Assembly: GCA_900312665.1 (NCBI GenBank)
Contig: ONZQ02000023.1
Location: 124,001-188,000, forward strand
Source of the DNA: Cephalotrichum gorgonifer
Taxonomy: Eukaryota; Ascomycota; Sordariomycetes; Microascales; Microascaceae
Length of the DNA: 64,000 bases
Direction of reading: 5' to 3'
Part shown: positions 1 through 11,038 of the stretch, piece after piece
How positions within the stretch are numbered: position 1 is the stretch's first letter
Layout of the letters: each line of letters opens with the position of its first letter
Position numbers and translations under genes: made by a program
Notes under the pieces: model-generated
Databases searched by the model: none
What the model was told of the DNA's origin: nothing
The model's input: the letters and a program-made list of their open reading frames with translations, nothing else

Positions 1-119
1 TGAGCCCAACCCGCCGCCCATACCCCACGAAATTATGTCCTCGATAAGACGGGGCGCAATGCCGAAACCCATGCTTCCCGACTATCCCTGAAACCCCAAC
101 CCCCGTAATCGAACAAACC

Positions 120-2111
120 TCAATCCACCACGTCGCTATGCTCTGCAAGGAACTCGGGCGGCACCGAATTCTCACTATCACTTCTCTCGAAATCACGCGA
201 CGGGGACAGGGGCGGCATGGGAGACGTAGCCGTCGGCGTGTCCTGGTGAGGATCGGCATCCTTGGACGACGCCAGCAGCTCCTCGGGCACCTCGTTGTCA
301 CTATCTTCCCTCTGTGCTGAGTTGGCGCGTGTAAGCCTCGGCTTGAAGACGGGGGAATCCGTGGCGGCGCTACGGCGGTCGAAGTCCCTTTCCCGCTCCT
401 CTTCCAGTGGCCCCGGGGGTCTGTTTGTCGCCGGAGACAGCCCTTGCCGGAGCACTCTCTCGGCCTCATTGAAGGCATCTAGCTCCGCGCCAACAGCGCA
501 GATAAGTAGATTCCATTCCTTATCCTCGGCGAACTTGAGCTTTTCCTCTAGGGCACTGACTACAGTGCTCATCTGCTCTAGGAGTAGTCTCGTGATGTCG
601 TCAGGTGTAGGCTGCTTCTCCTTTCCCTTGCGCGTCGAGCTGACGCCTTTCATCATCTCCACCATGGTCGCCTCGTAGTTGCTCACTAGGTCGATGACCT
701 CGCCCCAGAGGCGCTCTCCTGCCTCGAGGGCCTCGCGGTCGCGTTCGACCTTCCTCCGGCGGTCCTCGAGGATCGCTATCTCGCTCTCCCACCACGATCG
801 AGCCATGTCTAGTGTACGCCGCTCGGGTATTAGGCGTAGGAATTCTTCGCCGCCGGGTGAGGTTTCGGCGGCGCTCTCCGCGTCAGACCCCTCTCCGTGC
901 CGGGAAGCCCATAGCTCCCTATCCAAAGGTCTTATCGACGGGTGCCTCACCAGAGCATCGATATCGGCCTCAACCTCCCTCAGTGCTCCCTTATACCCGC
1001 TCAACCCCGCCTCGCGGCGATTTCTCACGTCGTCTATTCTGCCGTCGACCCACCTCCGCTTGTTCCTTAGACCGACCAGTCGCTCCTCCAGCTCTTTGAT
1101 CTCGTCCGTCAGAGATGTCCGCTGGGACTGAAGACTTCTCAGTTCCTTCCCTAGCGGTTCTTCTTCGTCCTTGTCCAGCGCCCGAAGCTCGGAGCGTATC
1201 GTCTGTTTCGAGGCCGCTAGCTTTCGTAGGCGCGCGAGGGCCATCTTCCTTTGTGATACCGCTGAAGAGACGCGCGCATCTTCCTCGGCTTTGAGGTCGG
1301 CGAGGGCGGTCATCGATCGCAGGAGGGACCGCCTTGCAGTGCGGATACCAGGCCGCCTTGACCTCGTGGGCTGGCGCACCGGGATAACATTTCCGTCGGG
1401 AGTGGACTTTGTCGGTAAATTAAGAGACCTCATCATCTTGGATTTGGATGAGGCGGTCGAGTAAAAGGTTGCAGTCGGAGTGCTGCTGCCGGCATCGCTA
1501 AGCCCATCGAACTCGTCCTGCGCCGGAGAAGGGGGGGCGCGCCCCGGCTCGCCCGCGAGGGCGGTGGCCTGCACATCTAGCACGTGTTGTAACTCGTTCT
1601 CTATCGCTTTCTCACGGCGCCGTAGGCTCTGCCATATGGAGTCGGCGGGTGGTTGGTACTGAGTCTGCTGTTTGTCGCGGCGGCTATCGAAGAAGACGCT
1701 TCCGATGTTCAGTAGGCTGGAGGCGACGTTCTGGGGGCTAGCTTGATGTTGTTTACGCCCTGGAGGTGGCGAAGAACCCTCCAAGTCGTCTTTAACCAGA
1801 AACGCCGATCGCGCGATCGGAGGTGGAGGACCGGCGAAGAGGGCGGAAGAGGGTCGTTGAGGGGGGGAGGTTTCGTTGTCAGCATAGCCTACGGGCGGCT
1901 CTGGCATCCTCGAATCCAAGTCGCGATATGGTTTCCTTCGGTATGGCGCTTCTGGAGGCGGGGAAGCTAAGAGCCCGTCGCTTGGCAGGGGATCGAGTTC
2001 GTCGAGGTCGTAGCCGTTTTCTTCCCGCCTCCTGGAGCTGTGGAGAGGTAGCAAGGGGCCTCTGTGGGAGAGCGATAAGCGGTCCAGGAACGAAGGTGAT
2101 AGCGGTGCCAT
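120..2111 (-). CDS. Coiled-coil protein, probable autophagy-related protein 28
   Basis: Single-exon gene of 663 codons read from ATG at 2111 to TGA at 120. The N-terminal third is disordered and proline/serine rich, with a short LFAGPPPPIA motif near residue 90. A block around residues 160-180 (IWQSLRRREKAIENELQHVL) and a long coiled coil at roughly residues 255-400 follow. The tail is acidic and rich in S/T-P. The layout and N-terminus (SLSHR, LLPLH, YDLDEL) resemble proteins annotated as Atg28 in Sordariomycetes, a coiled-coil factor linked to pexophagy in yeasts. This is recognition of overall style rather than of a catalytic motif, so the name is tentative and a generic coiled-coil protein is the alternative. 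It is divergent from the WDR68 gene. The reading frame itself is very long and convincing. Confidence 0.62.
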   Translation of the reverse strand: MAPLSPSFLDRLSLSHRGPLLPLHSSRRREENGYDLDELDPLPSDGLLASPPPEAPYRRKPYRDLDSRMPEPPVGYADNETSPPQRPSSALFAGPPPPIARSAFLVKDDLEGSSPPPGRKQHQASPQNVASSLLNIGSVFFDSRRDKQQTQYQPPADSIWQSLRRREKAIENELQHVLDVQATALAGEPGRAPPSPAQDEFDGLSDAGSSTPTATFYSTASSKSKMMRSLNLPTKSTPDGNVIPVRQPTRSRRPGIRTARRSLLRSMTALADLKAEEDARVSSAVSQRKMALARLRKLAASKQTIRSELRALDKDEEEPLGKELRSLQSQRTSLTDEIKELEERLVGLRNKRRWVDGRIDDVRNRREAGLSGYKGALREVEADIDALVRHPSIRPLDRELWASRHGEGSDAESAAETSPGGEEFLRLIPERRTLDMARSWWESEIAILEDRRRKVERDREALEAGERLWGEVIDLVSNYEATMVEMMKGVSSTRKGKEKQPTPDDITRLLLEQMSTVVSALEEKLKFAEDKEWNLLICAVGAELDAFNEAERVLRQGLSPATNRPPGPLEEERERDFDRRSAATDSPVFKPRLTRANSAQREDSDNEVPEELLASSKDADPHQDTPTATSPMPPLSPSRDFERSDSENSVPPEFLAEHSDVVD

Positions 2112-3524
2112 TGTTGCCTATGTAGACATTCAGAAGGCGCACAGGGGGTTACGTATCGCCGTATGCGCCAAAGGGTAGGTTCGCATTTGAGTGCTCGTCC
2201 TACCCGCGGGCGATAAGGGTCGGGAGCTTGCTGTGGTGGAGCTCCGGGCCGAGTGCTTGAAGTTGCTTGATAGCTTTCGGTGCAGAGCTTGACTCGGTTG
2301 TGGACGCAATGGAATAGAGGCCAGCAATCAGGCTCAAAATATCTGTGGGACAGTTACAAAAGCGCAAGGGGACCCGAAGCTAGGCAACATGGAGTCCAAC
2401 GGTGTCGCTGTGGTTCACGGGTTCTTCCCATGTGAGCAGGTACCTACCTATCTGGGAAGGGGCAGGTCATGAATTCAAGGAACAGATACCTTGGGTGTAG
2501 GAGTATTTGACAGCCGTTCACAGGTGGTGCAACTAGGTCAGGTCTGTCATTGAGAGCCGACGTTGAACAACCAGCTCCAGGCCTACGAGTACGTAACTAG
2601 AAGCATATTAACAATGGCCATGGGTTTCCCTGTGAGCCATGCATCATGGATGGGATTGTAGGAGGGGCGTCGGTGAAAGTGTTCCTGTCGGCCACCTAGA
2701 AAGAATCTAAAGCAAGGTGGTTCGTTCTTCGTCAGTGGAATTTCTCGGTCGGCTGGCGATTATTATTACATATGAAGGGGCGGGCAGTCTGGGAAGGTTT
2801 TCAGGGCTACTTGTACTAAGTATTATTACTCCGCACTGCTCTGGAGCTCTAGCCCCACCCCCGCCTCTTGCATAGCACCACTGAGAGAGCTGCTAGTGGA
2901 GGGCCGCTGCTCTATGAGAGTAGCATTAGGAGTACTTGTATTGTTCGAACCGGATAATACAGTGAAGATCCACCCTCGCCTCGCTGTTCGACCGAATTGT
3001 TCGGCACCTTTTCACCCCATCGCCTGCACGAATCTCGGTGTTTCAAGCTTCTCACCTCCCGAAATCGAAGCCTCCATCAAAATCAGTACAAGTACCTGCT
3101 GTGCACCAGGGACAAGGACAACAGTGGGCGACAAAAAAAATAGGAGCGGCGCCGAGACCACCCTGGAATGCCTGTTGTGAGCCTATGTTAAAGAAGATTG
3201 GGCGTTTCAGACGGGTCACGACCAAGGTTTCCTTCTCTCCGAGGTAAACCAAAACCAAGCCCCTTGAGCGCCTCGACCTCTCGTGCCCAAGTATCCAGTG
3301 CCTCCATTTCTTCGCACCATCCCATCCCTCCAAACCCGATTTCTTCGCCCATCCCATCGGCGGACACGGCCTTGTGCCCACGCAGAACAGAGCGCAGAGC
3401 TCATAGCGGAGACCAGAGTACAAACCAGAGCACCCAAGAATAATCTACCTCTTCCTAAAGCGGAAATCTAGCCGCGCTCGACAGAGAGAGCCTGCCCCTC
3501 CCCCTCCCAAAGGCCAGCGCAACT
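2112..3524. other. Divergent intergenic region
   Basis: 1.4 kb between two genes transcribed away from each other, so it should hold both promoters. The last 60 bases before the WDR68 start are pyrimidine rich, as is common in fungal leaders. Only short overlapping ORFs without protein-like character are present; I see no RNA gene. Confidence 0.6.
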
Positions 3525-5521
3525 ATGGACCAATCACAGCAGTTCCCCTCAGCGCCGCGGAGGACGGGAACATACAGCTCCCAACACGACGAACTTCACC
3601 TATCAGGCATGACCCAGCACGGCCAATTATCCCCTCTCGACTACTCCGACTCTCCCACCTCCGCCCCTCACTTCAAGCTGGACCAGCCTCCCGGCCCTCC
3701 GTCCTCGTCCTCGCATCAGTACTCGCCGTCTTCTTCAGTGCCCAACATCCTCCAGCCTGGGGGGTTGGGCTCGAGGCCGTCAGTAGCAGCATCGCCCACC
3801 ACCATGTCCGCGCCTGGTCTCCCTTCCCTACAGGGCTCGATGAATCACCAGCAGTCCGACTACCAATCTCCGGCGAAGGCCTCGAACCTCGCCGGCTCTA
3901 CCCACAACTATCGCTCGAGCCCGGCCGGCGCTTACGAGACCGGGGCGTCATCCTATTCGCCCTACACCCCGACTACGCCCGGAGGCACGGCTACGGCCCC
4001 CTCCCAGTTCATGTCCCCCTCCGACACAGGAAAGTATGCCACCTCCTCGCAGCGGAACGTCTCGAACACGCCCCTCGGCCTGTCCGACATCCGTCCCCGG
4101 GCCGATTCGACCATGTCGGACGGTGCCCCCGGGTCTGTCTCTTACGAGATTGCCAACATGCAGGCCAGCCCGAGCAACTACCTCGCGCCGTGGGCCCTTT
4201 ACGCCTACGACTGGTGCAAGTGGCAGCCCCAAGGCAACGGGGCTGGCAAGGTCGCCATTGCTAGTTATCTCGAAGATGGCCATAATTTCGTATGTGACCA
4301 AGTCCTCCCATCCCGGGCCTTGCCCCTCCTTCCCCGCCGGCGCTAACGAACCTATCAACATCCGTAGATCCAAATTCTCGACTCCCAGATCGTTCCCACG
4401 TCTCCCAGCCTCCAGTCGCCAGGTGCTCCGAGCAAGTGTCTCGATTTTACAAAGGTGGCCGAGGCGACCCACTCTTACCCTGTGACGAGACTCCTATGGG
4501 AGCCGCCGTCGAGCCAGAAGCAAAGCACCGATCTGCTTGCTACATCGGGCGACCACCTCCGCCTGTGGTCTCTACCCTCGGATCCCCAAGGAGGCCACGG
4601 TAACACGGTGACCAGGCCCAATAGGGAGGCACCCACGACCAAGCTGACACCGCTTGCCCTCCTCTCCAATTCGAAGACGCCGGATCATACGGCGCCGCTG
4701 ACGTCTCTCGACTGGAACACAATCTCCCCGAGCCTAATCATAACGAGTAGTATCGATACGACGTGCACCATTTGGGATATTCCTTCGCTCACGGCAAAGA
4801 CGCAGCTCATCGCCCATGACAAGGAGGTGTATGATGTCCGCTTCTGCGCAAACAGCGTGGACGTGTTCGTGAGCTGCGGCCAGGACGGCAGCGTCCGCAT
4901 GTTTGACCTTCGAAGCCTCGAACATAGCACAATCATTTATGAGCCTACCGGAAAAGACGACCGCGGTAAGTAGCTAGCCCCCCGTCCCGGCGGCTCAGTC
5001 TTATGCTGTCAATCTCTGCTGCGGTTGCTAATGCGACGTCTTAACTTACAGATGCCAACGGCGGCAGAGTAAGCCCTACTCTCGCGCAGCAAACCATGGC
5101 CAACCCTCCCCCCCTACTCAGGATAGCCACCTCGCCCCACGACGCGAACCTTCTCGCCACCTTTGCGGCGGACTCCAATGTCATCCGCATTCTTGACGTG
5201 CGACAGCCCGGCCAGGCGCTGTTGGAGCTTCGCGGCCACGCAGGAGCCCTCAACTGTATAGAGTGGTCCCCGACACGCCGGGGAACTCTCGCATCGGGAG
5301 CGGACGACTGCCAGGTCCTCATATGGGACCTCATGGGTTCGAACCCGAGCTCGACGATCAACGGTGGCGCGCAGGGGGACAATTATCGGAGTCCCACCCA
5401 TAGTTGGCAGTGTGACTTTGAGGTTGGCAACCTGGGGTGGGTCCCCAGGACGAACAGCGACTCAGGGGAATGGCTGGGAGTGTGTGCTGGCCGGGGTGTC
5501 TGGGGCGTCCGGATGTCGTGA
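3525..5521 (+). CDS. WD40 protein of the WDR68/DCAF7/AN11 family
   Basis: Three exons: 3525-4289, 4368-4965 and 5052-5521, giving 610 residues. The joins restore HNF-IQILDSQIVPTSPSLQ and DDRDANGGRVSP in frame. The first ~215 residues are low-complexity S/P/Q/G. The conserved region starts with APWALYAYDW near residue 221 and carries WD repeats, visible as TCTIWDI, SVRMFDLRSL and CQVLIWDL, ending in GVWGVRMS. The APWALYAYDW start and the insertion of SPTRRGTLASG are typical of the WDR68/AN11/TTG1 family, scaffolds that hold DYRK-type kinases or Cul4 ligases. The long N-terminal extension is usual in filamentous fungi but its role is unknown. Introns have GTATGT and GTAAGT donors. The stop at 5521 lies directly after the family's terminal motif. 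Function in this fungus is inferred from family only. Confidence 0.85.
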
Positions 5522-6641
5522 GCTGGTACCGCTGCACGACCCGGCTGTCGAAAATGCAGAGGATAAGTCCTGTCAAGGTGCGAAGTGCATCGCGTATCAG
5601 AACGGCGAGTGCTGCTGATTTACTGTTACCTCCCTGAGGTGGTCGCCCCGTGATGTCTCGTCCCCGGACGAACGGAGGCGGAAGGGACTCCGCTAGGAAT
5701 GAAACGCCTACGGCCCTCCGGGGAATTGATGGAAAGCCAAGTCGCTGCCCTTCCTTGCAGCGTCCTGTCGAGATCTAGGCGGGACAGAGTTACACCAGGT
5801 ACAATAGCTCCAACCCGGCCCGAGGTGGGAATCATATACACATGACGAAAAGCCTTACCCCTACATATGGAGCAAAAATCTCGCGCCGGAGTTGGGTTGT
5901 CTTTGTTGAATTGCGTTTGAGGGCTTCCTCAGAGTTCCCGTCGTAAACCTGTAAGAGAGGTGTGGTCTGTATACTACTATTGGAGCAGTGCTGCCGCCAT
6001 GATAGAGCGGCAGTTGTGTCATTGGGCCAGTTTGCAGAGAGATGATGCCCAGTATTGGAACTTCGAAGTGAGAAGTGGGAAATTGTCTTCTGTCGATAGA
6101 GGGTAAGAGGAGTGAGGTACATAATCATCCTTGTTTGTTACATCTGGCCATTTACCTTTTTGAAACCTACTTATATTCTCACATTGATCTTCTGTACATG
6201 TGATCTTATGCCTGGGGTATGTGCTGTAGTACTCTTAGCGTGATGCCTGAAAGATCGTGCAGCTAGTTGTCTCAGGATGGCACACTTACGTAATCTGGGC
6301 TTAGCACATCAGTGATCAGCACAGCATTGGAGTAGGTTGGAACTGGAGCTTGGAATGGGCCGGGAAATTTCCGGTAACACTCAATCCTAGACAGCTTCAA
6401 CATCCGTCTTCTTCAAAAGAGGCGACAGCACCATTTGTACCAGCATAATCTGCATTACTTTTGTCTGGCCTTTCCCCCTCCAAACTATCACATACCCCCA
6501 ACGGGAAGAGTGCACAACGCGTGATTCACGCTCGTGTCCTCTTTGGCCACGCCTTCTTTGAGCGTTTATTCGCTCCAGATTTCGCCTCCCATCCCATCAC
6601 TACAACCCTATCACCATCGGCCCCCGTCCACCTCCGTCGCC
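5522..6641. other. Intergenic region between WDR68 and Spt5 genes
   Basis: 1.1 kb in tandem orientation. The distal half becomes pyrimidine rich close to the Spt5 start. Short ORFs on both strands look random. No repeats or RNA genes recognised. Confidence 0.5.
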
Positions 6642-9600
6642 ATGGCTGACCACCTCCGCTTCAGCGATGACTCTGAAGAAGAGGATGACTTCAACCCCGC
6701 GCCGGCTGACCTGTCAGACGAGGAAGACGATGCGGGTCAGCAACCCCGGCGCGCGACGCGCGACGACAGTTCCGTCCAACATGGCGAAGACGACCACCAG
6801 AAGGCCTCCAGCGACCGCCAAGCATCCGACGACGAAGAAGAAGAAGATGAGGATGAGGATGATTCGTCCCATCGTAACAGGAAACGGGCTGATGCACATG
6901 ATGACGATGAGGAGGAAGAGGATGATGAGGAAGAAGACGAAGAGGAAGATGATGTTCAGCAGGTGGGTGACTTCTCGTCCTCCCTGACTATTGTGCTGCA
7001 GACGATCTAACCGTTCGTAGGGCCATCGCCGCAAGCGGCGTAGGGATCGAAAGAATGTCTTCCTCGACCTCGAGGCCGAGGTCGACGACGAGGACGAGGA
7101 TCAGGATGAGGAGCGAGACGGTGAGGAGATAGAAGGCTTCATCGACCATTCCCATCCCGACGACCTCGAGGAGAACAAGGATCTCGACTCCAAGCGACAC
7201 CGCCAACTCGACCGCCGCCGAGAAGTCGAGGCCAGCCTGGACGCGGAAAAACAAGCCGAGATTCTCAGGCAGCGATACGGAAAGAGCCGTTCGGCCAGGG
7301 TCCGAGGGGACTCCACAGTCATCCCGAAACGTCTGCTCCTACCCAGCGTCGATGACCCCAAGATCTGGGCCGTCCGGGCGAGGGAGGGTAAGGAGCGCGA
7401 GGTCGTCTATTCTATCACGAAGAGGATCGAGGAAAGGCTGGGCACTAAGAATGAACTGCTCATTACTTCGGCCTTCGAGCGCGGTGGTGCTCAGTCCGTG
7501 ATGAAAGGCTACATCTATGTCGAGGCCCAGCGCCAGGCGGACGTGATGACCGCCCTGGACGGCATCCTTAACGTCTACCCCCGCTCTAAGATGGAGCTCG
7601 TCGAGATCAAGGATATGCCCGACCTCCTTCGGATCACAAAGACGCCAACGCTCGAGATTGGCGCCTGGGTCAGGTTGAGGCGGCCACTTAAGTACTCTGG
7701 CGATCTCGCCCAAGTCCTTAACGTGACTGACAACGGGCTCGAGGCCCGCGTTCGTTACGTCCCGAGGCTCGACTACGGCGTTCGCGACGAATCTGCCCCC
7801 GGCGCGACGGCTGACGGCAAGAGGAAGCGAGCTGTCGGCGGTCCCCGACCCCCCCAGCGGCTGTTTAGCGAGGCAGAGGCCCGTAAGCGGCAGCCCCGCA
7901 ACCTCAGCAAGTCACCGATCGGGTGGCACTACATGGGCGACGAGTTCGAGAACGGTTTTGTCGTTAAGGACGTCAGAATACAGCAGCTCAATATTACCGA
8001 GGTCAACCCTACGCTGGAGGAGGTTACAAGGTTCGCATCAGGGGCCGAGGACGGCACTGAGAACCTTGACCTAAAGGCACTTGCCGCCAGCCTGAAAGAC
8101 TCCAACGCTCTCGTCACCTACCTGCCGGGAGACGTCATCGAGGTTTTCGAAGGCGAACAGAAGGGGGTTGTGGGCAAGGCTACGAATGTCCAGGGCGACA
8201 TCGTCACCCTGCAGGTCACCGAGGGCGAGCTGACGGGCCAGAGCATCGACGTCCCTGCCAAGGGACTCAGGAAGCGGTTCAGGATCGGAGACCACGTCAA
8301 GGTGATTGGTGGGAGCCGATACCAGGACGAGGTGGGCATGGTTGTGAAAATCTCCGACGACCGGGTCACCCTCGTCGCCGATCAGTCGAGCACCGAGATC
8401 ACCGTATTCAGCAGGGATCTCCGAGAGGCCGACGACAGCGGTGGCCAGGGTTCGCTTGGTCAGTACGAGCTCTTCGACCTCGTCCAGCTCGACAACACCA
8501 CGGTGGGTTGCGTCATCAAGATTGATCGCGAGACCCTCGTGGCGCTCGACCAGAATGGCGAGCGCCGGCAGTTGCTCCCGTCGCAGATTGCCAACAAGTT
8601 CCCCCCCAAGAAGAACTCTGTTGCGGCGGATCGAAGCGGCTCCGAGATTAGGATCGATGATGTTGTTCGGGAGTATGGAAATCAGCAGCGACGCGGAAAG
8701 ATCCTACACATCCATCACGGATACGTCTTCCTCCACAGCCACGACTTGAACCGGGATTCTGGAGTGTTTGTGCTGCGCGCCGCCAACGTAAACACGGTAG
8801 CTGCGAAGGGCGGCAGGATCAACACCCCGGCTGGCCCTGACCTGACCGCCATGAACCCGGCGCTCAAGCGCCATCCAGGCGGCCCCGATGGCCAGATGGG
8901 GCCGCCCCCAGTTCCTAAGGTCTTCGGACGTGACAAGGCCATTGGGCAGACGGTTGTTATCCGGAAAGGCAGCTACAAGGGTTTGTTGGGTATCGTGAAG
9001 GATACGACCGACACCGCGGCACGCGTGGAGCTCCACACCAAGAGCAAGACTATCACAGTTCCCAAGGAACACCTCTCCTTCAAGGACAAGAACACCGGGG
9101 CTCGGATCGACATAGCCGGTAGGGGTAGGGGTGGTGGCGGGTTTGGTGGTAGTGGTGGTGGAAGGGTTCCTGATTGGCAGGGAGGTTCCAGGACTCCCGT
9201 TGTCTCCAACTCCTCCGAACGGACGCCCGCGTGGGGCAGTCGAAGTAAGTTGTCAACGCTGTTCATATTCTTCGTGTCTACGCTAACCTATGTTATCGCT
9301 ACAGCCCCAGCACCGAGTGGCGGCAGGACCCCGGCTTGGAAGTCGGACCTCTCGGGGGCACGAACCCCGGCATGGCAGGATGGGTCTCGCACAGTCAACC
9401 CCTACGACGGCAGCCGCACGGCTTACGGATCCGGTGCGCGAACTCCCGCTTGGCAGTCCGGGGCCAAGACACCCGCTGCGGACAGCTACGGCAGCGGCTC
9501 AAGGACGCCGGCCTACGCCAATGACAACTGGTCTGGTTCCAAGACCCCAGGCTACGGTGGATCTGCCGCTACCCCTGGCGCCAGCGGAGGGGATTCATGG

Positions 9601-9933
9601 GGCTACACTCCCGGTGCGAGTGGGTCCTCGCACACTTACGACGCGCCTACTCCTGGTGGAGGCCTAGGCGCGCCGACGCCTGCTGCCCTGAACGCGCCCA
9701 CTCCGGGATACTCGGCGCCAACCCCCGCAGCGGTCAGCGCACCCACGCCAGGCGCTTCGTGGTCGGGCGGCTGGGGCGACTCGGCACCGACTCCGGCCGG
9801 GGCACCGACGCCTAGTGCTACAGGGTATTCTGGACAGGGCGGATATTACGGTGCGCCGACGCCCGGCGGTTATGGTGGTGCTGCGGAGACCCCGGCGGCA
9901 AGTGTACCTCGGTACACCGACGACGACGACTGA
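6642..9933 (+). CDS. spt5: Transcription elongation factor Spt5
   Basis: Three exons: 6642-6962, 7021-9244 and 9305-9933, giving 1057 residues. I chose ATG 6642 (context CGCCATGGC) over an in-frame upstream ATG at 6534 because it starts the acidic N-terminus MADHLRFSDDSEEEDD. Order of domains: acidic low-complexity region, basic patch GHRRKRRRDRK, NGN domain from about residue 220 (REVVYSITKRIEERL, GYIYVEAQRQADVM), then several KOW modules (for example SYKGLLGIVKDTTD). The C-terminal repeat region from ~residue 830 has many TPAW units (GARTPAWQ, GSRTPAYA) followed by APTPG units. With Spt4 it would form DSIF, travelling with RNA polymerase II and controlling pausing and capping; the TP-rich tail is the known target of Cdk9/Bur1-type kinases. 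The second intron (9245-9304) is 60 nt and stop-free, so an unspliced product would stay in frame. Confidence 0.95.
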
Positions 9934-10489
9934 GGTCAAGAAGCATTCGAGAAAGAGAGGCAAAATCTTGGTAGCGAGAGGGAGAGATTGTACATGGCGT
10001 GTGGAGTTAGGGTGGAAAAGGATGGATGGTTCTTTTTGGGTGTGTAGTGTTGGGGGAGGGGGGAGGTTACCCGCCTTGGGGGGCGCTGCCTCATGCTCTT
10101 TGAACAGAAGTATCGAAGGGGGGCGAGGAAACTTGTATTATTTGCATTTCCTAGTTAAGCCCTGATTTGGGGCAAGGCATGTACTTCACATATTAACTCG
10201 CAAGCATGAAATTGTTCTCGCCCGTGCCGGAGCGAAGTGACACTGTACTGTGGGAAGTTGCCCCTCGACTGGTGGAGACTGCGGGACGACTAGTTTCCAT
10301 GATAACATACATATACAAGACGGATTTACGTTCTGCCTACTTGCACGCCGCCCGCGCACTACGAAAGTACGTTTCAGCTAAATCTTGTTCTTGAAGGTTA
10401 CTCGCCGATCGGCGAAGACTTATCAGAGCGACGATGCTAACCATCTATGTCCGTCTCGAGCATTTCTTTTGGATCACTTGGCCAACTTC

Positions 10490-10526
10490 AACATGCCAAA
10501 CATGATACTGACATGTTTGGCATGTT
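10490..10526. repeat. Perfect 15-bp inverted repeat, 7-nt loop
   Basis: Left arm AACATGCCAAACATG at 10490-10504, loop 10505-10511, right arm CATGTTTGGCATGTT at 10512-10526. The arms are exact reverse complements. It lies ~560 bp after the Spt5 stop and ~510 bp before the LETM1 start. Confidence 0.9.
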
Positions 10527-10611
10527 TAAGACTTCAGCGCATGGGCGGAGTTCGGGTAAAGAATTCCTCTTTACCTGAGGCTTGTTTCTGACAACCCACT
10601 ATTAAGGTACC

Positions 10612-10627
10612 TACGGAGTACTCCGTA
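10612..10627. repeat. 16-nt perfect palindrome built from the TACTCCGTA motif
   Basis: TACGGAGTACTCCGTA is its own reverse complement. The half motif recurs in other non-coding parts of the window: 10741-10749, 21804-21812, 33221-33229 and 53533-53541. Confidence 0.85.
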
Positions 10628-11038
10628 AGTGAAGTGGAATCTCCAGAGACTGGCGCAGTTTGGTGTTCTGGCGGTCTCGCCTCTTCCACGCCACCATGGT
10701 CCACACCGAGATCACGTGCCTCGCGCGACGCAATTAGTATTACTCCGTAGTATTACGAGTACATGCAATCCGTATTAGCCCCTGGCCCCTGCTCTAGCCT
10801 AGAACTCTAACAGACGAGAGGCGGTAAGTCCCGGGATCGAGAATCTTTCCCCGTTCGGTCCGCGTTTGGCTCCATCCAGCTGCTGACACCTCAGTTCCTC
10901 CTACATCTCTACGCTTCCTCCCTGATTTTACCTCAACAACTCAGGACCTCTCTTCAACCCAACCAAACCTCTAACCGAATCCGCCGTTGAGATCCTCTCG
11001 CCAAAACCGTTCGTCGCACATCAAATTCCCGCCCTGTA

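Larger units (their letters stand above)
9934..11038. other. Intergenic region with two palindromes
   Basis: 1.1 kb between Spt5 and the LETM1 gene, both on +. It contains a perfect 15-bp inverted repeat with a 7-nt loop (10490-10526) and a 16-nt perfect palindrome TACGGAGTACTCCGTA (10612-10627), with TACTCCGTA again at 10741. The last 100 bases are a pyrimidine-rich leader. No gene seen. Confidence 0.6.

Noticed and set aside
6534..6641. Upstream in-frame ATG for Spt5
   Set aside because: The 36 added residues are leader-like; ATG 6642 has a better context and starts the acidic Spt5 N-terminus.
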